Counted from the stretch's first letter, positions 45,048-53,730 are shown. The stretch: 64,000 bases of DNA from Emticicia fluvialis (GCF_024793945.1 NZ_JANUSD010000021.1:1-64000), one strand, 5' to 3'. The notes: a model not told the origin generated them from the sequence alone. Numbers and translations: made by a program.

Positions 45048-45544
45048 GCAACATGAAAGATATTAAAGATATAGACCAGTTAGATTTTGAAACACAGAAT
45101 CTGGCAGAAGAGGCTCCCAGGAAAATTACCCCTGCCAGTTTGCTGAAATACCTTGTGTTTGGGATGGGCTTTGGCATTGTGCTGGTTAAGGCCGAGGTTA
45201 TTTCGTGGTTCCGCATTCAGGAGATGTTCCGGCTTGAATCTTTTCACATGTACGGCGTAATAGGCACAGCTGTAGTGGTGGGTGCCATATCTGTACAGAT
45301 TATTAAAAGATTAAATATAAAAAGCCTTAGCGGCGAATCCATTAAACTAGACCCGAAGCCTTTCAGCAAAGGGCAGATATTTGGCGGTTTGCTCTTTGGC
45401 TTTGGCTGGGCGTTAACAGGGGCTTGCCCGGGCCCTATTTATGCGCAGATAGGTACTGGAGTTACCGTGTTTATTGTTACTTTATTAAGCGCACTGGCCG
45501 GAACCTGGTTTTACGGTTTAATCAGAGAAAAACTACCGCATTGA
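45044..45544 (+). CDS. YeeE/YedE sulfur-transporter C-half (DUF6691), copy B
   Basis: The 166-residue second half matches copy A, with GIVLVKAEVISWFRIQEMF, RLESFHMYGVIG and GWALTGACPGPIYAQIGTG. Its ATG overlaps the stop of the first half. The two copies differ most in the N-terminal 25 residues and the middle loop, as expected of old paralogues and not a recent copy. Confidence 0.87.
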   Translation: MSNMKDIKDIDQLDFETQNLAEEAPRKITPASLLKYLVFGMGFGIVLVKAEVISWFRIQEMFRLESFHMYGVIGTAVVVGAISVQIIKRLNIKSLSGESIKLDPKPFSKGQIFGGLLFGFGWALTGACPGPIYAQIGTGVTVFIVTLLSALAGTWFYGLIREKLPH

Positions 45545-45656
45545 GCAAATGGCTTATTTAAAGTCAAAAAAATATAATAAAAAGCTAATATATGGGTAGA
45601 GACATTAGCAAATGCTTGCTTAATTTGCTCTATCATTATTTCAATCCGATATACTC

Positions 45657-46679
45657 ATGAAAAAATTATTGTTGTTATTACTGTTGAGTCCGGCAATGCT
45701 TTTTGCTCAAACCAAAGATGTGAAGCTTGTACGAGACGATGCAGGCAAGAAAGTAAATGTACTGATAGACGGCAAACCATTTACTTCTTATTTCTATCCG
45801 GGTCCGGATGTACTCAAAAAAGCTGTTTTATATCCGGTTTATACCTCAAAAGGAACATTGATTACCCGTGGCTGGCCGCTGGACCCTCGTCCGGGCGAAA
45901 GAGTTGACCATCCACACCATGTAGGTATCTGGTTGAACTACGAAGACGTAAACGGCCATGATTTCTGGAATAACTCTAACACACCGCCTAGCGCCAAGGG
46001 TACTTATGGTACTATTGTGCATACGGGTATCAAATCAGTAAAATCAGGTAAAAAAGGTATATTGGTAGTAACTGCCAACTGGCTGGATAAAGAGGGCAAA
46101 GTAATGCTGACAGAAGAAACTACTTATACTTTTCAGGGTACAGGTAACCAACGGATTATAGACAGAGCTACCACACTTACAGCTGCTGATAAAGAGGTGG
46201 TGTTTAAAGATGTGAAAGACGGTTTATTTGCGATTCGCGTAGCCAGAGAACTGGAACACCCATCAAACAAGCCTGAGGTATTTACTGATGCCAGTGGTGT
46301 GGCTACTAAAGTGCCTGTGCTAGACAACAAGGGTATTGTAGGAAGCTATCAGAACAAAGAAGGTATCGAAGGAGAAGCGACCTGGGCAAAACGCTCGGAG
46401 TGGGTAAACCTGAGAGGCCAGATTGGCGACGAGAAAATATCGGTAGCCATTATTGACCACCCTAAAAATCCGGGGTACCCGGCTTACTGGCATTCACGTG
46501 GGTATGGTCTTTTCTCGGTGAATCCATTGGGACAAAAAGTATTCTCAAACGGTAAAGAGACATTGAATCTGACATTGGCACCGAAACAATCTACTACCTT
46601 CCGTTACAGAGTGGTAGTAACATCTGGCGAGGTGTCTGATGCTGACTTAAATAAACTGGAAACAGATTTTGGCAAGTAA
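45657..46679 (+). CDS. PmoA-family (DUF6807) secreted protein
   Basis: The 340-residue protein has a signal peptide ending near LFAQ. It belongs to a family named PmoA (methane oxygenase PmoA-like, DUF6807); it has no relation to methane monooxygenase activity. Motifs seen are GWPLDPRPGERVDHPHHVGIWL and HPKNPGYPAYWHSRGYGLFSVNP. In Bacteroidota such proteins occur beside sugar-acid or glycoside enzymes, and a role in sugar metabolism is guessed. It is alone here. Confidence 0.8.
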   Translation: MKKLLLLLLLSPAMLFAQTKDVKLVRDDAGKKVNVLIDGKPFTSYFYPGPDVLKKAVLYPVYTSKGTLITRGWPLDPRPGERVDHPHHVGIWLNYEDVNGHDFWNNSNTPPSAKGTYGTIVHTGIKSVKSGKKGILVVTANWLDKEGKVMLTEETTYTFQGTGNQRIIDRATTLTAADKEVVFKDVKDGLFAIRVARELEHPSNKPEVFTDASGVATKVPVLDNKGIVGSYQNKEGIEGEATWAKRSEWVNLRGQIGDEKISVAIIDHPKNPGYPAYWHSRGYGLFSVNPLGQKVFSNGKETLNLTLAPKQSTTFRYRVVVTSGEVSDADLNKLETDFGK

Positions 46680-46698
46680 GAGATAGATTAAATAGCAG

Positions 46699-46732
46699 GA
46701 AAGGGTGTCACGATTATTCGAGACACCCTTTC
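46699..46732 (+). terminator. Terminator after the PmoA-family gene
   Basis: GAAAGGGTGTC (46699-46709) pairs with GACACCCTTTC (46722-46732), loop 12, followed by TTGTTTC. Confidence 0.8.
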
Positions 46733-46777
46733 TTGTTTCAGATAATTCCATTAGTAAATATTTATAAGTTCGATAAA

Positions 46778-47363
46778 AGTATCACGTAGTGATAGTATAT
46801 CTGTAGATAAGAGCCCTCTAGCAAAATTGTGAAGTCCCGTAGGGACGATATATTAATATGCCGTCCCTACGGGACTTTGAATGGGTTTTGCGTCTTAATT
46901 TTCAACTGATATGTCGTCCCTGACGGGGCTTTTTAACTTACTGTTGGCATAATAATTTATGACTAGTTGACGCGAAATGATAGCAGGAAAAGTATCACGT
47001 AGTGATAGTATATCTGTAGAAAAAGAGGTCTCCTAATAAGCTCGAAATCCCGTAGGGACGATATATTAATATGCCGTCCCTACGGGACTTTGAATGGTTT
47101 TTGTGTCTTAATTTTCTACTGATATGTCGTCCCTGACGGGACTTTTTAACCTACTGTTGGCATAATAATTTATGACTAGTTGACGCGAAAAGTTAGCAGG
47201 AAAAGTATCACGTAGTGATAGTATATCTGTAGGAAAAGAGGTCTCTTAATAAGCTCAAAATCCCGTAGGGATGATATATTAACATATCGTACCTACGGGA
47301 TTTCGAATGGGTTTTACGTATTAATTTTCTACTGATATGTAGTCCCTGACGGGACTTTTTAAC
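46778..47363. repeat. 213-bp tandem repeat array of palindromes, 2.8 copies
   Basis: The motif AGTATCACGTAGTGATAG starts at 46778, 46991 and 47204, an exact 213-base period, and the third copy ends near 47363. Each unit holds a large palindrome on CCCGTAGGG / CCCTACGGG: 46832-46847 with 46862-46877, 47048-47060 with 47075-47087, and 47258-47269 with 47292-47303, loops of 14 to 22 bases rich in TATATTAATAT. It also holds TATCAC-GTA-GTGATA and GTCCC-TGAC-GGGAC. No gene is present in 46680-47387. The look is that of REP-type palindromes, but no RAYT transposase gene is in the window. Confidence 0.85.
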
Positions 47364-47387
47364 CCATTATCATTTAAAAAATAATTC

Positions 47388-48395
47388 TTACAACAACGCC
47401 CCCGTACCATTCACATTCGGGAAGATGGGCTTGCCTTTATCAAGATATACACCCGTAGCAGGGTCGTTGGCAATCAGGATAGAGCCATCCATATCTACGT
47501 AGTCTAATAACGGCAATAACTGCCCGATGGCCGAAATACCAATGCTGGTTTCGGTCATGCAGCCGCACATTACTTTCATGCCTAACTCACGGGCTTCGGC
47601 TATCATTCTTCTTGCGGGTGTTAAACCACCGCACTTAGCCAGTTTTACATTTACGCCGTGGAAACGCCCGAAGCATTTTTTTACATCTTCTTCCACGATG
47701 CAGCTTTCGTCGGCAATCAGTGGTAAAACAGAGTGCTTCATTACTTCTTCCATAGATGCGTACTCACCTTTTGCCATCGGCTGCTCAATAAACTCTACGT
47801 TCAGTTTGCTGAATTCAATAGAATTTTTGATGGTTTCTTCCACGCCCCAGGCACAATTGGCATCTACCCTGAAAACGGCATCGGTATGCTTGCGGAGTTC
47901 TTTTACAATCTCCACGTCGTGGTCAGTACCCAGCTTGATTTTGTAAATCGGGAAATCGAACTCCTGCATTTTTGATACCATCATTTCAATGGTATCAATA
48001 CCGATTGTATAGTTTGAATACGGAACTTTATCAATTGATAATCCCCAGAGTTTATAGAGCGGCTGCCCCAGTTTTTTACCAAACAAGTCCCACGCAGCCA
48101 TGTCTAAGGCACAGTGCGCAAAAGGATTATCTTTCAGGTAAGGGTACATGGTTGCCCAGAAATCTTCCGGATTCTGCAAATCGTAGTTCTCAATTAACGA
48201 CTGGTATTCGGCTAGTTTATCTCTCATACCCTCGGCGGTTACACCATAGTAGGGTATAGGGGTGGCTTCACCATAGCCGCTGTGTTCGCCATCCTGCAGC
48301 TCAACAATAAACGCATCGATATCATCTCGCGAGCCATGTGCAATGGTAAAAGTATGCCGCATTTGCAGCTTTAGAATATGGAATTTCAGTTTCAT
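47388..48395 (-). CDS. Dipeptide (L-Ala-D/L-Glu) epimerase, enolase superfamily
   Basis: The enzyme epimerises L-Ala-L-Glu and related dipeptides from murein recycling. The 335-residue protein has the MR/MLE two-domain fold with the catalytic lysine pair in YKIKLG, metal ligands in DANCAW, EQPM and DES, and the second lysine in VKLAKCGG. A C-terminal DMDG motif matches the dipeptide epimerases. The substrate is inferred. It follows comB on the same strand with 65 bp between, which holds octamer repeats. Confidence 0.85.
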   Translation of the reverse strand: MKLKFHILKLQMRHTFTIAHGSRDDIDAFIVELQDGEHSGYGEATPIPYYGVTAEGMRDKLAEYQSLIENYDLQNPEDFWATMYPYLKDNPFAHCALDMAAWDLFGKKLGQPLYKLWGLSIDKVPYSNYTIGIDTIEMMVSKMQEFDFPIYKIKLGTDHDVEIVKELRKHTDAVFRVDANCAWGVEETIKNSIEFSKLNVEFIEQPMAKGEYASMEEVMKHSVLPLIADESCIVEEDVKKCFGRFHGVNVKLAKCGGLTPARRMIAEARELGMKVMCGCMTETSIGISAIGQLLPLLDYVDMDGSILIANDPATGVYLDKGKPIFPNVNGTGALL

Positions 48396-48404
48396 GGGAG
48401 AACC

Positions 48405-48443
48405 ATTGAGCGAATTAGTGATTGAGCGAATGAGCGATTAATT
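48405..48443. repeat. Octamer tandem repeat in the epimerase leader
   Basis: Five linked octamers of the form A(A/T)T(G/T)AG(C/T)G run from 48405: ATTGAGCG, AATTAGTG, ATTGAGCG, AATGAGCG, then partial ATTAATT. It lies 10 bp before the start codon of the minus-strand epimerase. The same family occurs at 53731-53800. Confidence 0.7.
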
Positions 48444-48460
48444 GTTTGCATTCATCAAAT

Positions 48461-49168
48461 TTATAGATTTACCAGCTCATTGCCTCTTAAGATAGGTACT
48501 ACGTCGTACAGGTCTTTTTGAAGGCAATAGGCAATGTCTTTATGAATACCCAGGTTTTGCAGGCGACGAATGTGCGACGAATTAGCCAGATACCCGATTA
48601 AATCGTCCTTAGCCTGGTTGTACAAACGATGCGACATAATGGCGCTGTCTTCCGGTACAAAATACTCGTCTTCCAGTGCGGCAATTAAAGCCCCGGCAAA
48701 TAGCGTATCTTCAATGTTTACACGGCCTTTCCAACCGGCACACAGCACCAGTACATCATAAGGCTGCGTTTTCAGGTAAGTAACTATGGCATTCAGGTTC
48801 AGAAAAGACCCGGCCAGCACTTTTACTGCCGATGCCTTGGCTTTGGTGATAGAGTAGGTGCCGTTGGTGGTGGTCATGGCTATTTTTTCACCAATCAGTT
48901 TTTCGTTCATGTAGCTGAACGGCGAATTGTCAAGCTCAAAGCCTTCTACTTTACTGGCATTGCGCTCGGCAGCGGCAATATAACCTTTCTCCTGCAGGTT
49001 TTTGCACTCCTCTACGGTTTCTACCGGAATAATGCTCTTAACGCCATAAGCAAATGCAGTAACCATGCAGGAAGTAGCACGAAAGATATCTGCTATAATT
49101 ACAATGGAGTTGTCGATATTATGCAGGTGTAGTAAATCAGGAGTGAGGCAAACGTCAATATTTTTCAT
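48461..49168 (-). CDS. comB: 2-phosphosulfolactate phosphatase-like protein ComB
   Basis: ComB removes phosphate from (R)-2-phospho-3-sulfolactate in coenzyme M synthesis. The 235-residue protein has the family motifs ADIFRATSCMVTAFAYG, TTNGTYSI and LVLCAGWKG. Its presence in a bacterium that has no methanogenesis is known but unexplained; a link to sulfonolipid (capnine-type) synthesis through sulfolactate and cysteate is a guess from known Bacteroidota lipids. No ComA or sulfonolipid synthase gene is next to it. Confidence 0.83.
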   Translation of the reverse strand: MKNIDVCLTPDLLHLHNIDNSIVIIADIFRATSCMVTAFAYGVKSIIPVETVEECKNLQEKGYIAAAERNASKVEGFELDNSPFSYMNEKLIGEKIAMTTTNGTYSITKAKASAVKVLAGSFLNLNAIVTYLKTQPYDVLVLCAGWKGRVNIEDTLFAGALIAALEDEYFVPEDSAIMSHRLYNQAKDDLIGYLANSSHIRRLQNLGIHKDIAYCLQKDLYDVVPILRGNELVNL

Positions 49169-49305
49169 TCAGTGATAATAAAAAAACTCAGACAACAGGC
49201 TGGCTATCTGAATTGGCTTTAGTGACTAAAATTTCAGCAAATATGCCAAAAAATGCTGTAAAAGCCTATTAAAAACGCTAAATTGCAAGCACAAAAATTG
49301 AACAG

Positions 49306-49800
49306 ATGATTTCGATAATAGTAGCCATTGCTGAAAACAGAGCCATAGGAAAAAACAACCAGTTGCTGTGGCGACTTTCAACCGATTTAAAGCATTTCAA
49401 GACGCTCACAAGTGGCCATGCCATCATTATGGGCCGCAAAACGTTTGAGTCAATCGGTAAGCCGCTGCCCAACCGCACCAATATCGTTATTACCCGTTCG
49501 GATAAGGTTTCAGATGATGCTTCGGTTCTGATAGCCGATTCTATTGATAAAGCCATTGAACTGACAAAACAAGCGCAAGGGGCCGATGAAATTTTTATAG
49601 TAGGCGGAGGGAATATCTATGAACAGGCGCTAAGCATTACAGATAAAATTTACCTGACGGAAGTAAAAGTAAGCATTGAGGGGGATACGTACTTCCCGGA
49701 ATTGAGTGCTGATGAATGGCAGGAGGTTTCAAGAGTAGCGCATCAGAAAGATGAGAAGAATGAGTTTGATTTTGATATTGTAGAGTTAGAAAGAAAATAA
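49306..49800 (+). CDS. folA: Dihydrofolate reductase
   Basis: DHFR makes tetrahydrofolate with NADPH. The 164-residue protein has the start MISIIVAIAENRAIGKNN, the Trp-containing loop LLWRLSTDLKHF with the catalytic acid Asp27, IMGRKTFESIG and the GGGNIYEQAL glycine loop. Length is normal. No thymidylate synthase gene is adjacent, which is a common partner. It diverges from comB across 137 bp. Confidence 0.95.
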   Translation: MISIIVAIAENRAIGKNNQLLWRLSTDLKHFKTLTSGHAIIMGRKTFESIGKPLPNRTNIVITRSDKVSDDASVLIADSIDKAIELTKQAQGADEIFIVGGGNIYEQALSITDKIYLTEVKVSIEGDTYFPELSADEWQEVSRVAHQKDEKNEFDFDIVELERK

Positions 49801-49807
49801 AACAAAA

Positions 49808-49828
49808 AAGCCCGGCAAAACCGGGCTT
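49808..49828. terminator. Terminator between folA and hemB
   Basis: AAGCCCGG (49808-49815) and CCGGGCTT (49821-49828), loop 5. On the minus strand TTTTTTG follows, so it ends hemB; the plus side ends folA less well. Confidence 0.85.
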
Positions 49829-49836
49829 CCTGCTTA

Positions 49837-50808
49837 TTATGCTTTCAACTGCGCAAATTCTTTTGCAAAGTAGCTCAATATAATATTTGCCCCGGCACGT
49901 TTTATGCTCAACAGCATTTCATACATGGCTTTTTGTCCGTCTATCCAGCCGTTTTGTGAGGCGGCTTTTATCATGGCATATTCGCCGGATACGTTGTAGG
50001 CTGCTATGGGCAACGGGAAATTATCTGACAAGGTTTTGATAACATCCAGATACGAGAAAGCCGGTTTCACCATCAGGAAGTCTGCGCCTTCTTCCATATC
50101 CAACTGGCCTTCAATCAAAGCCTCGCGTACGTTGGCCGGGTTCATCTGATAAGTCTTTTTATCTCCAAATTTCGGTGCAGAATCAAGCGCATCACGGAAA
50201 GGTCCGTAAAAGGCACTGGCATATTTGGCGGAGTATGACATAATGCTGACATCTGAAAAACCTTCATCTTCCAGCAACTCGCGGATATAACCCACACGGC
50301 CATCCATCATGTCTGATGGCCCCAGTATATCGGCTCCCGCTCTCGCCTGTGCCACTGCCATTTTGCCCAGCACATCAAGTGTTTCATCGTTCAGAATCCG
50401 TCCGTTTTCAACAATACCATCGTGGCCGTCGCTGCTATAAGGGTCAAGCGCAATATCGGTCATTAATGCCAAATCAGGGAATTGAGTTTTTATCTCGCTC
50501 AATGCGCGTAGGTAGAGCGTATCCGGATTATAGCTTTCGGTGGCATATTTATCTTTCTTGGCCTCAGGATAATTGGGGAAAAGACAGATAGATTTAATAC
50601 CCAAATCGGTTACTTCTTTCAATTCTTCCAGCATTGTATCTAATGAAAAGCGATAGATACCCGGCATGGATTTAATTTCGCTTCTGATGTCTGCTCCTTC
50701 CATTACAAACATCGGAAATATAAAGTCGTTGACAGAAAGCGTGGTCTCCTGCACCAGGTCTCTGATAGCAGCACTTTTACGGTTTCTTCTGGGTCTATGA
50801 ATAAGCAT
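49837..50808 (-). CDS. hemB: Porphobilinogen synthase (HemB), aspartate-type metal site
   Basis: HemB condenses two 5-aminolevulinates in haem synthesis. The 323-residue protein has the Schiff-base lysine in MVKPAFSYLD and the second lysine in FYGPFRDAL-type context. The usual zinc cysteines are replaced by acidic and neutral residues (DIALDPYSSDGHDG), which is the pattern of the magnesium-dependent HemB group. The RPRRNRKSAAIRD start is also normal. It is upstream of nothing in the same unit and ends at a terminator. Confidence 0.94.
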   Translation of the reverse strand: MLIHRPRRNRKSAAIRDLVQETTLSVNDFIFPMFVMEGADIRSEIKSMPGIYRFSLDTMLEELKEVTDLGIKSICLFPNYPEAKKDKYATESYNPDTLYLRALSEIKTQFPDLALMTDIALDPYSSDGHDGIVENGRILNDETLDVLGKMAVAQARAGADILGPSDMMDGRVGYIRELLEDEGFSDVSIMSYSAKYASAFYGPFRDALDSAPKFGDKKTYQMNPANVREALIEGQLDMEEGADFLMVKPAFSYLDVIKTLSDNFPLPIAAYNVSGEYAMIKAASQNGWIDGQKAMYEMLLSIKRAGANIILSYFAKEFAQLKA

Positions 50809-50834
50809 GTGTATATCTGGTATTGTTTGAATAC

Positions 50835-51464
50835 TTAAAAATTAAGGGTGTCCAGTTCCTTGAAATGGCCATTCATGGCAATGCGTTCTTTGGCCCGCTC
50901 TATTTCTGTTACAACGGGTATAATCCGTTCCAGGTGAGAGATGAGTATTTTCTGCCTTTCGGCTTCGGTCGGAATCGTTAGCAATTGATATTCTTCATTA
51001 ACAGAAAGACCTATCTTATGGGCAATGCGGTAGCTGAACGGCTGGTAGTTTGGCTTATAATAGTCAATATTTATTTTCAGCAGTTTGTATAGCCGGTCTA
51101 CAAGGCTCAATAAAAACGGATTTATTTCTTCGCTTAAATCCTGATTTTGGTCAAACGCCACTTCACCACCTGAATAGAGTTTTCCTTCAACCGGATTCTG
51201 GAAATCAACAATTCTGAAAACCCTCAGCCCTTTGGTTTTAATATCCATCTGGCCGTCGTCATAGCGTTTCGAAAGCTGGGTAATATGCACTTCGGTGCCG
51301 TATCCGGCTACCTTATTAATAACGAAAGTAGGGATGCCGAAAGTTACCTGATTCTCAAGGCACTCGTTAATCAACTCTTTGTAACGAGGCTCAAAAATAT
51401 GCAGGTTTAAATCTTCATGAGGAAAGACTACCAGATTTAGCGGAAAAAGCGGTAAGAAACTCAT
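50835..51464 (-). CDS. LON substrate-binding-domain protein
   Basis: The 209-residue protein is a stand-alone LON N-terminal domain: it starts with FLPLFPLNLVVFPHEDLNLHIFEPRY, the family signature, and has no AAA or protease parts. Such proteins are of unknown function; they may bind peptides or act with proteases. It sits 26 bp upstream of hemB on the same strand and may be in its unit. Confidence 0.9.
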   Translation of the reverse strand: MSFLPLFPLNLVVFPHEDLNLHIFEPRYKELINECLENQVTFGIPTFVINKVAGYGTEVHITQLSKRYDDGQMDIKTKGLRVFRIVDFQNPVEGKLYSGGEVAFDQNQDLSEEINPFLLSLVDRLYKLLKINIDYYKPNYQPFSYRIAHKIGLSVNEEYQLLTIPTEAERQKILISHLERIIPVVTEIERAKERIAMNGHFKELDTLNF

Positions 51465-51516
51465 AGCAGCCTAATTTGTGGAACATCAGCTTTGAATGAT
51501 AACACGATGCCTGCCG

Positions 51517-51996
51517 TTATGGTTTCGGTGGCAGCGGTTTTTCGATACTCACACCAACCGACATAATATAAGGCAGGGGGTCCTGGCGCATGTATTGTTT
51601 CAGCTTGATAGTGTATTTGCCTTTTTTAGGAAATCTGAAACCCCGGCTGGAGATAATCTTGCTGTCGAAAATATCACCCAAGCCTTTACCAAGCGGCTTG
51701 CCCGTTTTAGGGTCAAACAAAATAACCTGCTCAAGCCTGTTGCTTATCAGCTTGTTATCCGGCCCGTAAATGTAGCGGGTGAGGTACAGGTTATTATATG
51801 GGTACTGTGAGGCATTTCTAATTAAAAGAAAGATATCATAATCGATGGTTTCGTCAGTCACCTCAAAGGTAAAAGACGGCACATCTTTGATATACCACTT
51901 CATATCCTTAAAATCTGTAAAAGACTTATAGATGGCGTTGCTGTCGCAGGATAGCACCGCCATACATAGTATAAAGCCTAAAAAAAGGTTTTTCAT
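51517..51996 (-). CDS. gldH: Gliding motility lipoprotein GldH
   Basis: GldH is needed for gliding and lies in the cell envelope. The 159-residue protein has a lipoprotein signal ending in AVLSC (Cys17), and the family features (KDMKWYIKDVPSFTFEVTD, PYNNLYLTRYI, and the C-terminal YIMSVGVSIEK). It is downstream of the PSP1/RicT gene, a conserved order in Bacteroidota, and the gap is 30 bp. Other gld genes are not in the window. Confidence 0.92.
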   Translation of the reverse strand: MKNLFLGFILCMAVLSCDSNAIYKSFTDFKDMKWYIKDVPSFTFEVTDETIDYDIFLLIRNASQYPYNNLYLTRYIYGPDNKLISNRLEQVILFDPKTGKPLGKGLGDIFDSKIISSRGFRFPKKGKYTIKLKQYMRQDPLPYIMSVGVSIEKPLPPKP

Positions 51997-52026
51997 CCGA
52001 TCAATTGATTTTCAGTTCCGTAATTC

Positions 52027-53715
52027 TCAGCCGGGCTGATTCGGATTATTATTGTTTTTATTGCCATTAGGCTGGGAATTGTTTTTCGGCTGATTTCTCT
52101 GCTGATTTTTGTTCCCGCCCTGGTTGTTCTGCTGTTTAGCCGGGCTATTTGCGTTTGCACCCTGATTATTGGGTTGGTTCGACTGTTTTGGCTGGTTGCC
52201 GCCCTGTTTGCTCGGGGTGCCACCGGCGTTTGGCGTGGCCGGCTGCTGTTTATTGGGCTGGTTTTGTTGCTTAGGCTGGTTAGCTACGTGATTGCCCTGG
52301 TTGTTCTGTGGCTTGGTCTGGTTAGCGCCCTGATTGCCGGGCTGCTGCTGTTTATTGGGATTACCACCCTGGTTTGGCTGATTACCCTTCTGATTTGGTT
52401 GTTGCGCCCCTTTATTGCCCTGATTATTCTGTGGTTTATTCTGGTTTCCCGGCTGCCCGCCTTGTTTGGGTTGTTGCGGCTGGTTGCCTTGTTTTTGTGC
52501 AGGTGGCTGGTTACCGGTTTTCTGGTTATTACCTTGTGGCCTTACCTCATTTCTTTGCTCTTTAGATGAAGAATGATGAGGCTTCTTACCCTTATCGGTA
52601 TATTTTCTATCCAGACGGTCAAGATCTGAATTCCTCGGTGCGTTTCTGTCAGATACAGTGGTATCGAGCAGGTTCAAATCTTCCAATGACGAAGGTACGA
52701 GGCCTTGTTCATTCATTTTCATGATTTCAACTACCTTATGAATAGGAAGCGAGTGCCAGTTAATATCGTTATTATAACTGAACCACATAATACGGCGGAA
52801 GATATCCGTCTTTTGAAGAACTGCGATGCCTTTCTCGGTTTTCAGTGGTTTTTCTACAGTTGGTATGTCGCTCAACGCATCCAGATAAGTCTCCAACTCG
52901 TAGTTAAGGCAGCATTTCAAACGCCCGCACTGGCCGCTAAGTTTGGCCGGATTCAAGGATAGATTCTGATAACGTGCCGCTGAAGTAGGAATAGCCCTGA
53001 AGTCAGTCAGCCAGGTTGAACAGCACAATTCGCGACCGCAGGAACCAATACCGCCGACACGGGCGGCCTCCTGACGCAGGCTGATTTGCTTCATTTCAAC
53101 CCGGATTTTGAATTCGGCAGCCAGTAATTTGATTAACTCGCGGAAATCGACACGGTCGTCGGCAGAATAATAGAACGTCGCCTTGGTGTTGTCTGACTGA
53201 AACTCAACGTCAGACACCTTCATGCCCAGTTTCAGGTCTTTGGCAATTTCGCGTACGCGGTACATAGTGGGCAGGTCGCGGGCAATGGCCTGCTGGTGCT
53301 TTTCTATGTCTTTATCCTGCGCAATCCTTAATATTTTTCTGATGTTTTCGTCGTCCTGAATACCCTTTTTTATCATTTGCAGGCGAACCAACTCGCCTTG
53401 TAACGACACGCTACCAATGTGGTAGCCGGTAGGCATTTCACAAATCACAAAGTCGCCGGTATATAACTCAAGGTTGTTTGTATTTCTGAAATACTCCTTA
53501 CGGCCGCCTTTAAATTTTATCTCAACAACATTATAGCGCATACTGGTTGGTACTTCCATGTTTGAAAGCCAATCGTATGCATTCATTTTATTACATCCAC
53601 CTGTTGAGCAGCCGCCTGATGAGCAGCCTGCAACGGTTTTATGATTCGATTTTTCGGTTCTGTCTAAGGCCTTTACTGCTCCGCAGCCACCTGATGAACA
53701 TTGTCCACAGCCCAT
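52027..53715 (-). CDS. RicT-like PSP1-domain protein with long Asn/Gln-rich tail
   Basis: RicT (YaaT) is part of the Ric complex that modulates RNA decay in Bacillus; the Bacteroidota homologues are less studied. The 562-residue protein starts with two Cys-rich knots (Cys3, Cys6, Cys11, Cys31, Cys36, Cys41), which could bind an iron-sulfur cluster, then the PSP1 domain (about 60-320), with the conserved GRELCCSTWL and SGQCGRLKCCLNYELE. Residues about 380-562 form a low-complexity tail of Asn, Gln, Pro, Gly and Lys, with no fold. It is 30 bp upstream of gldH. The tail is unusual in length. Confidence 0.88.
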   Translation of the reverse strand: MGCGQCSSGGCGAVKALDRTEKSNHKTVAGCSSGGCSTGGCNKMNAYDWLSNMEVPTSMRYNVVEIKFKGGRKEYFRNTNNLELYTGDFVICEMPTGYHIGSVSLQGELVRLQMIKKGIQDDENIRKILRIAQDKDIEKHQQAIARDLPTMYRVREIAKDLKLGMKVSDVEFQSDNTKATFYYSADDRVDFRELIKLLAAEFKIRVEMKQISLRQEAARVGGIGSCGRELCCSTWLTDFRAIPTSAARYQNLSLNPAKLSGQCGRLKCCLNYELETYLDALSDIPTVEKPLKTEKGIAVLQKTDIFRRIMWFSYNNDINWHSLPIHKVVEIMKMNEQGLVPSSLEDLNLLDTTVSDRNAPRNSDLDRLDRKYTDKGKKPHHSSSKEQRNEVRPQGNNQKTGNQPPAQKQGNQPQQPKQGGQPGNQNKPQNNQGNKGAQQPNQKGNQPNQGGNPNKQQQPGNQGANQTKPQNNQGNHVANQPKQQNQPNKQQPATPNAGGTPSKQGGNQPKQSNQPNNQGANANSPAKQQNNQGGNKNQQRNQPKNNSQPNGNKNNNNPNQPG

Positions 53716-53730
53716 ATCCTCTTTATTGTA

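Noticed and set aside
45657..46679. Methane monooxygenase subunit
   Set aside because: The family name PmoA is misleading. The protein has a signal peptide, no membrane helices and no copper site; no other pmo gene is present.
46680..47387. CRISPR-like array in the repeat region
   Set aside because: Unit length is 213 bases and the spacers are repeated as well, so the region is a tandem repeat and not a CRISPR array; no cas gene is near.
52174..52569. Plus-strand frame giving a 131-residue, very hydrophobic protein
   Set aside because: It lies antisense to the Asn/Gln-rich tail of the PSP1 protein. Reverse complements of Asn and Gln codons give Leu, Ile and Val, so the frame is an artefact.
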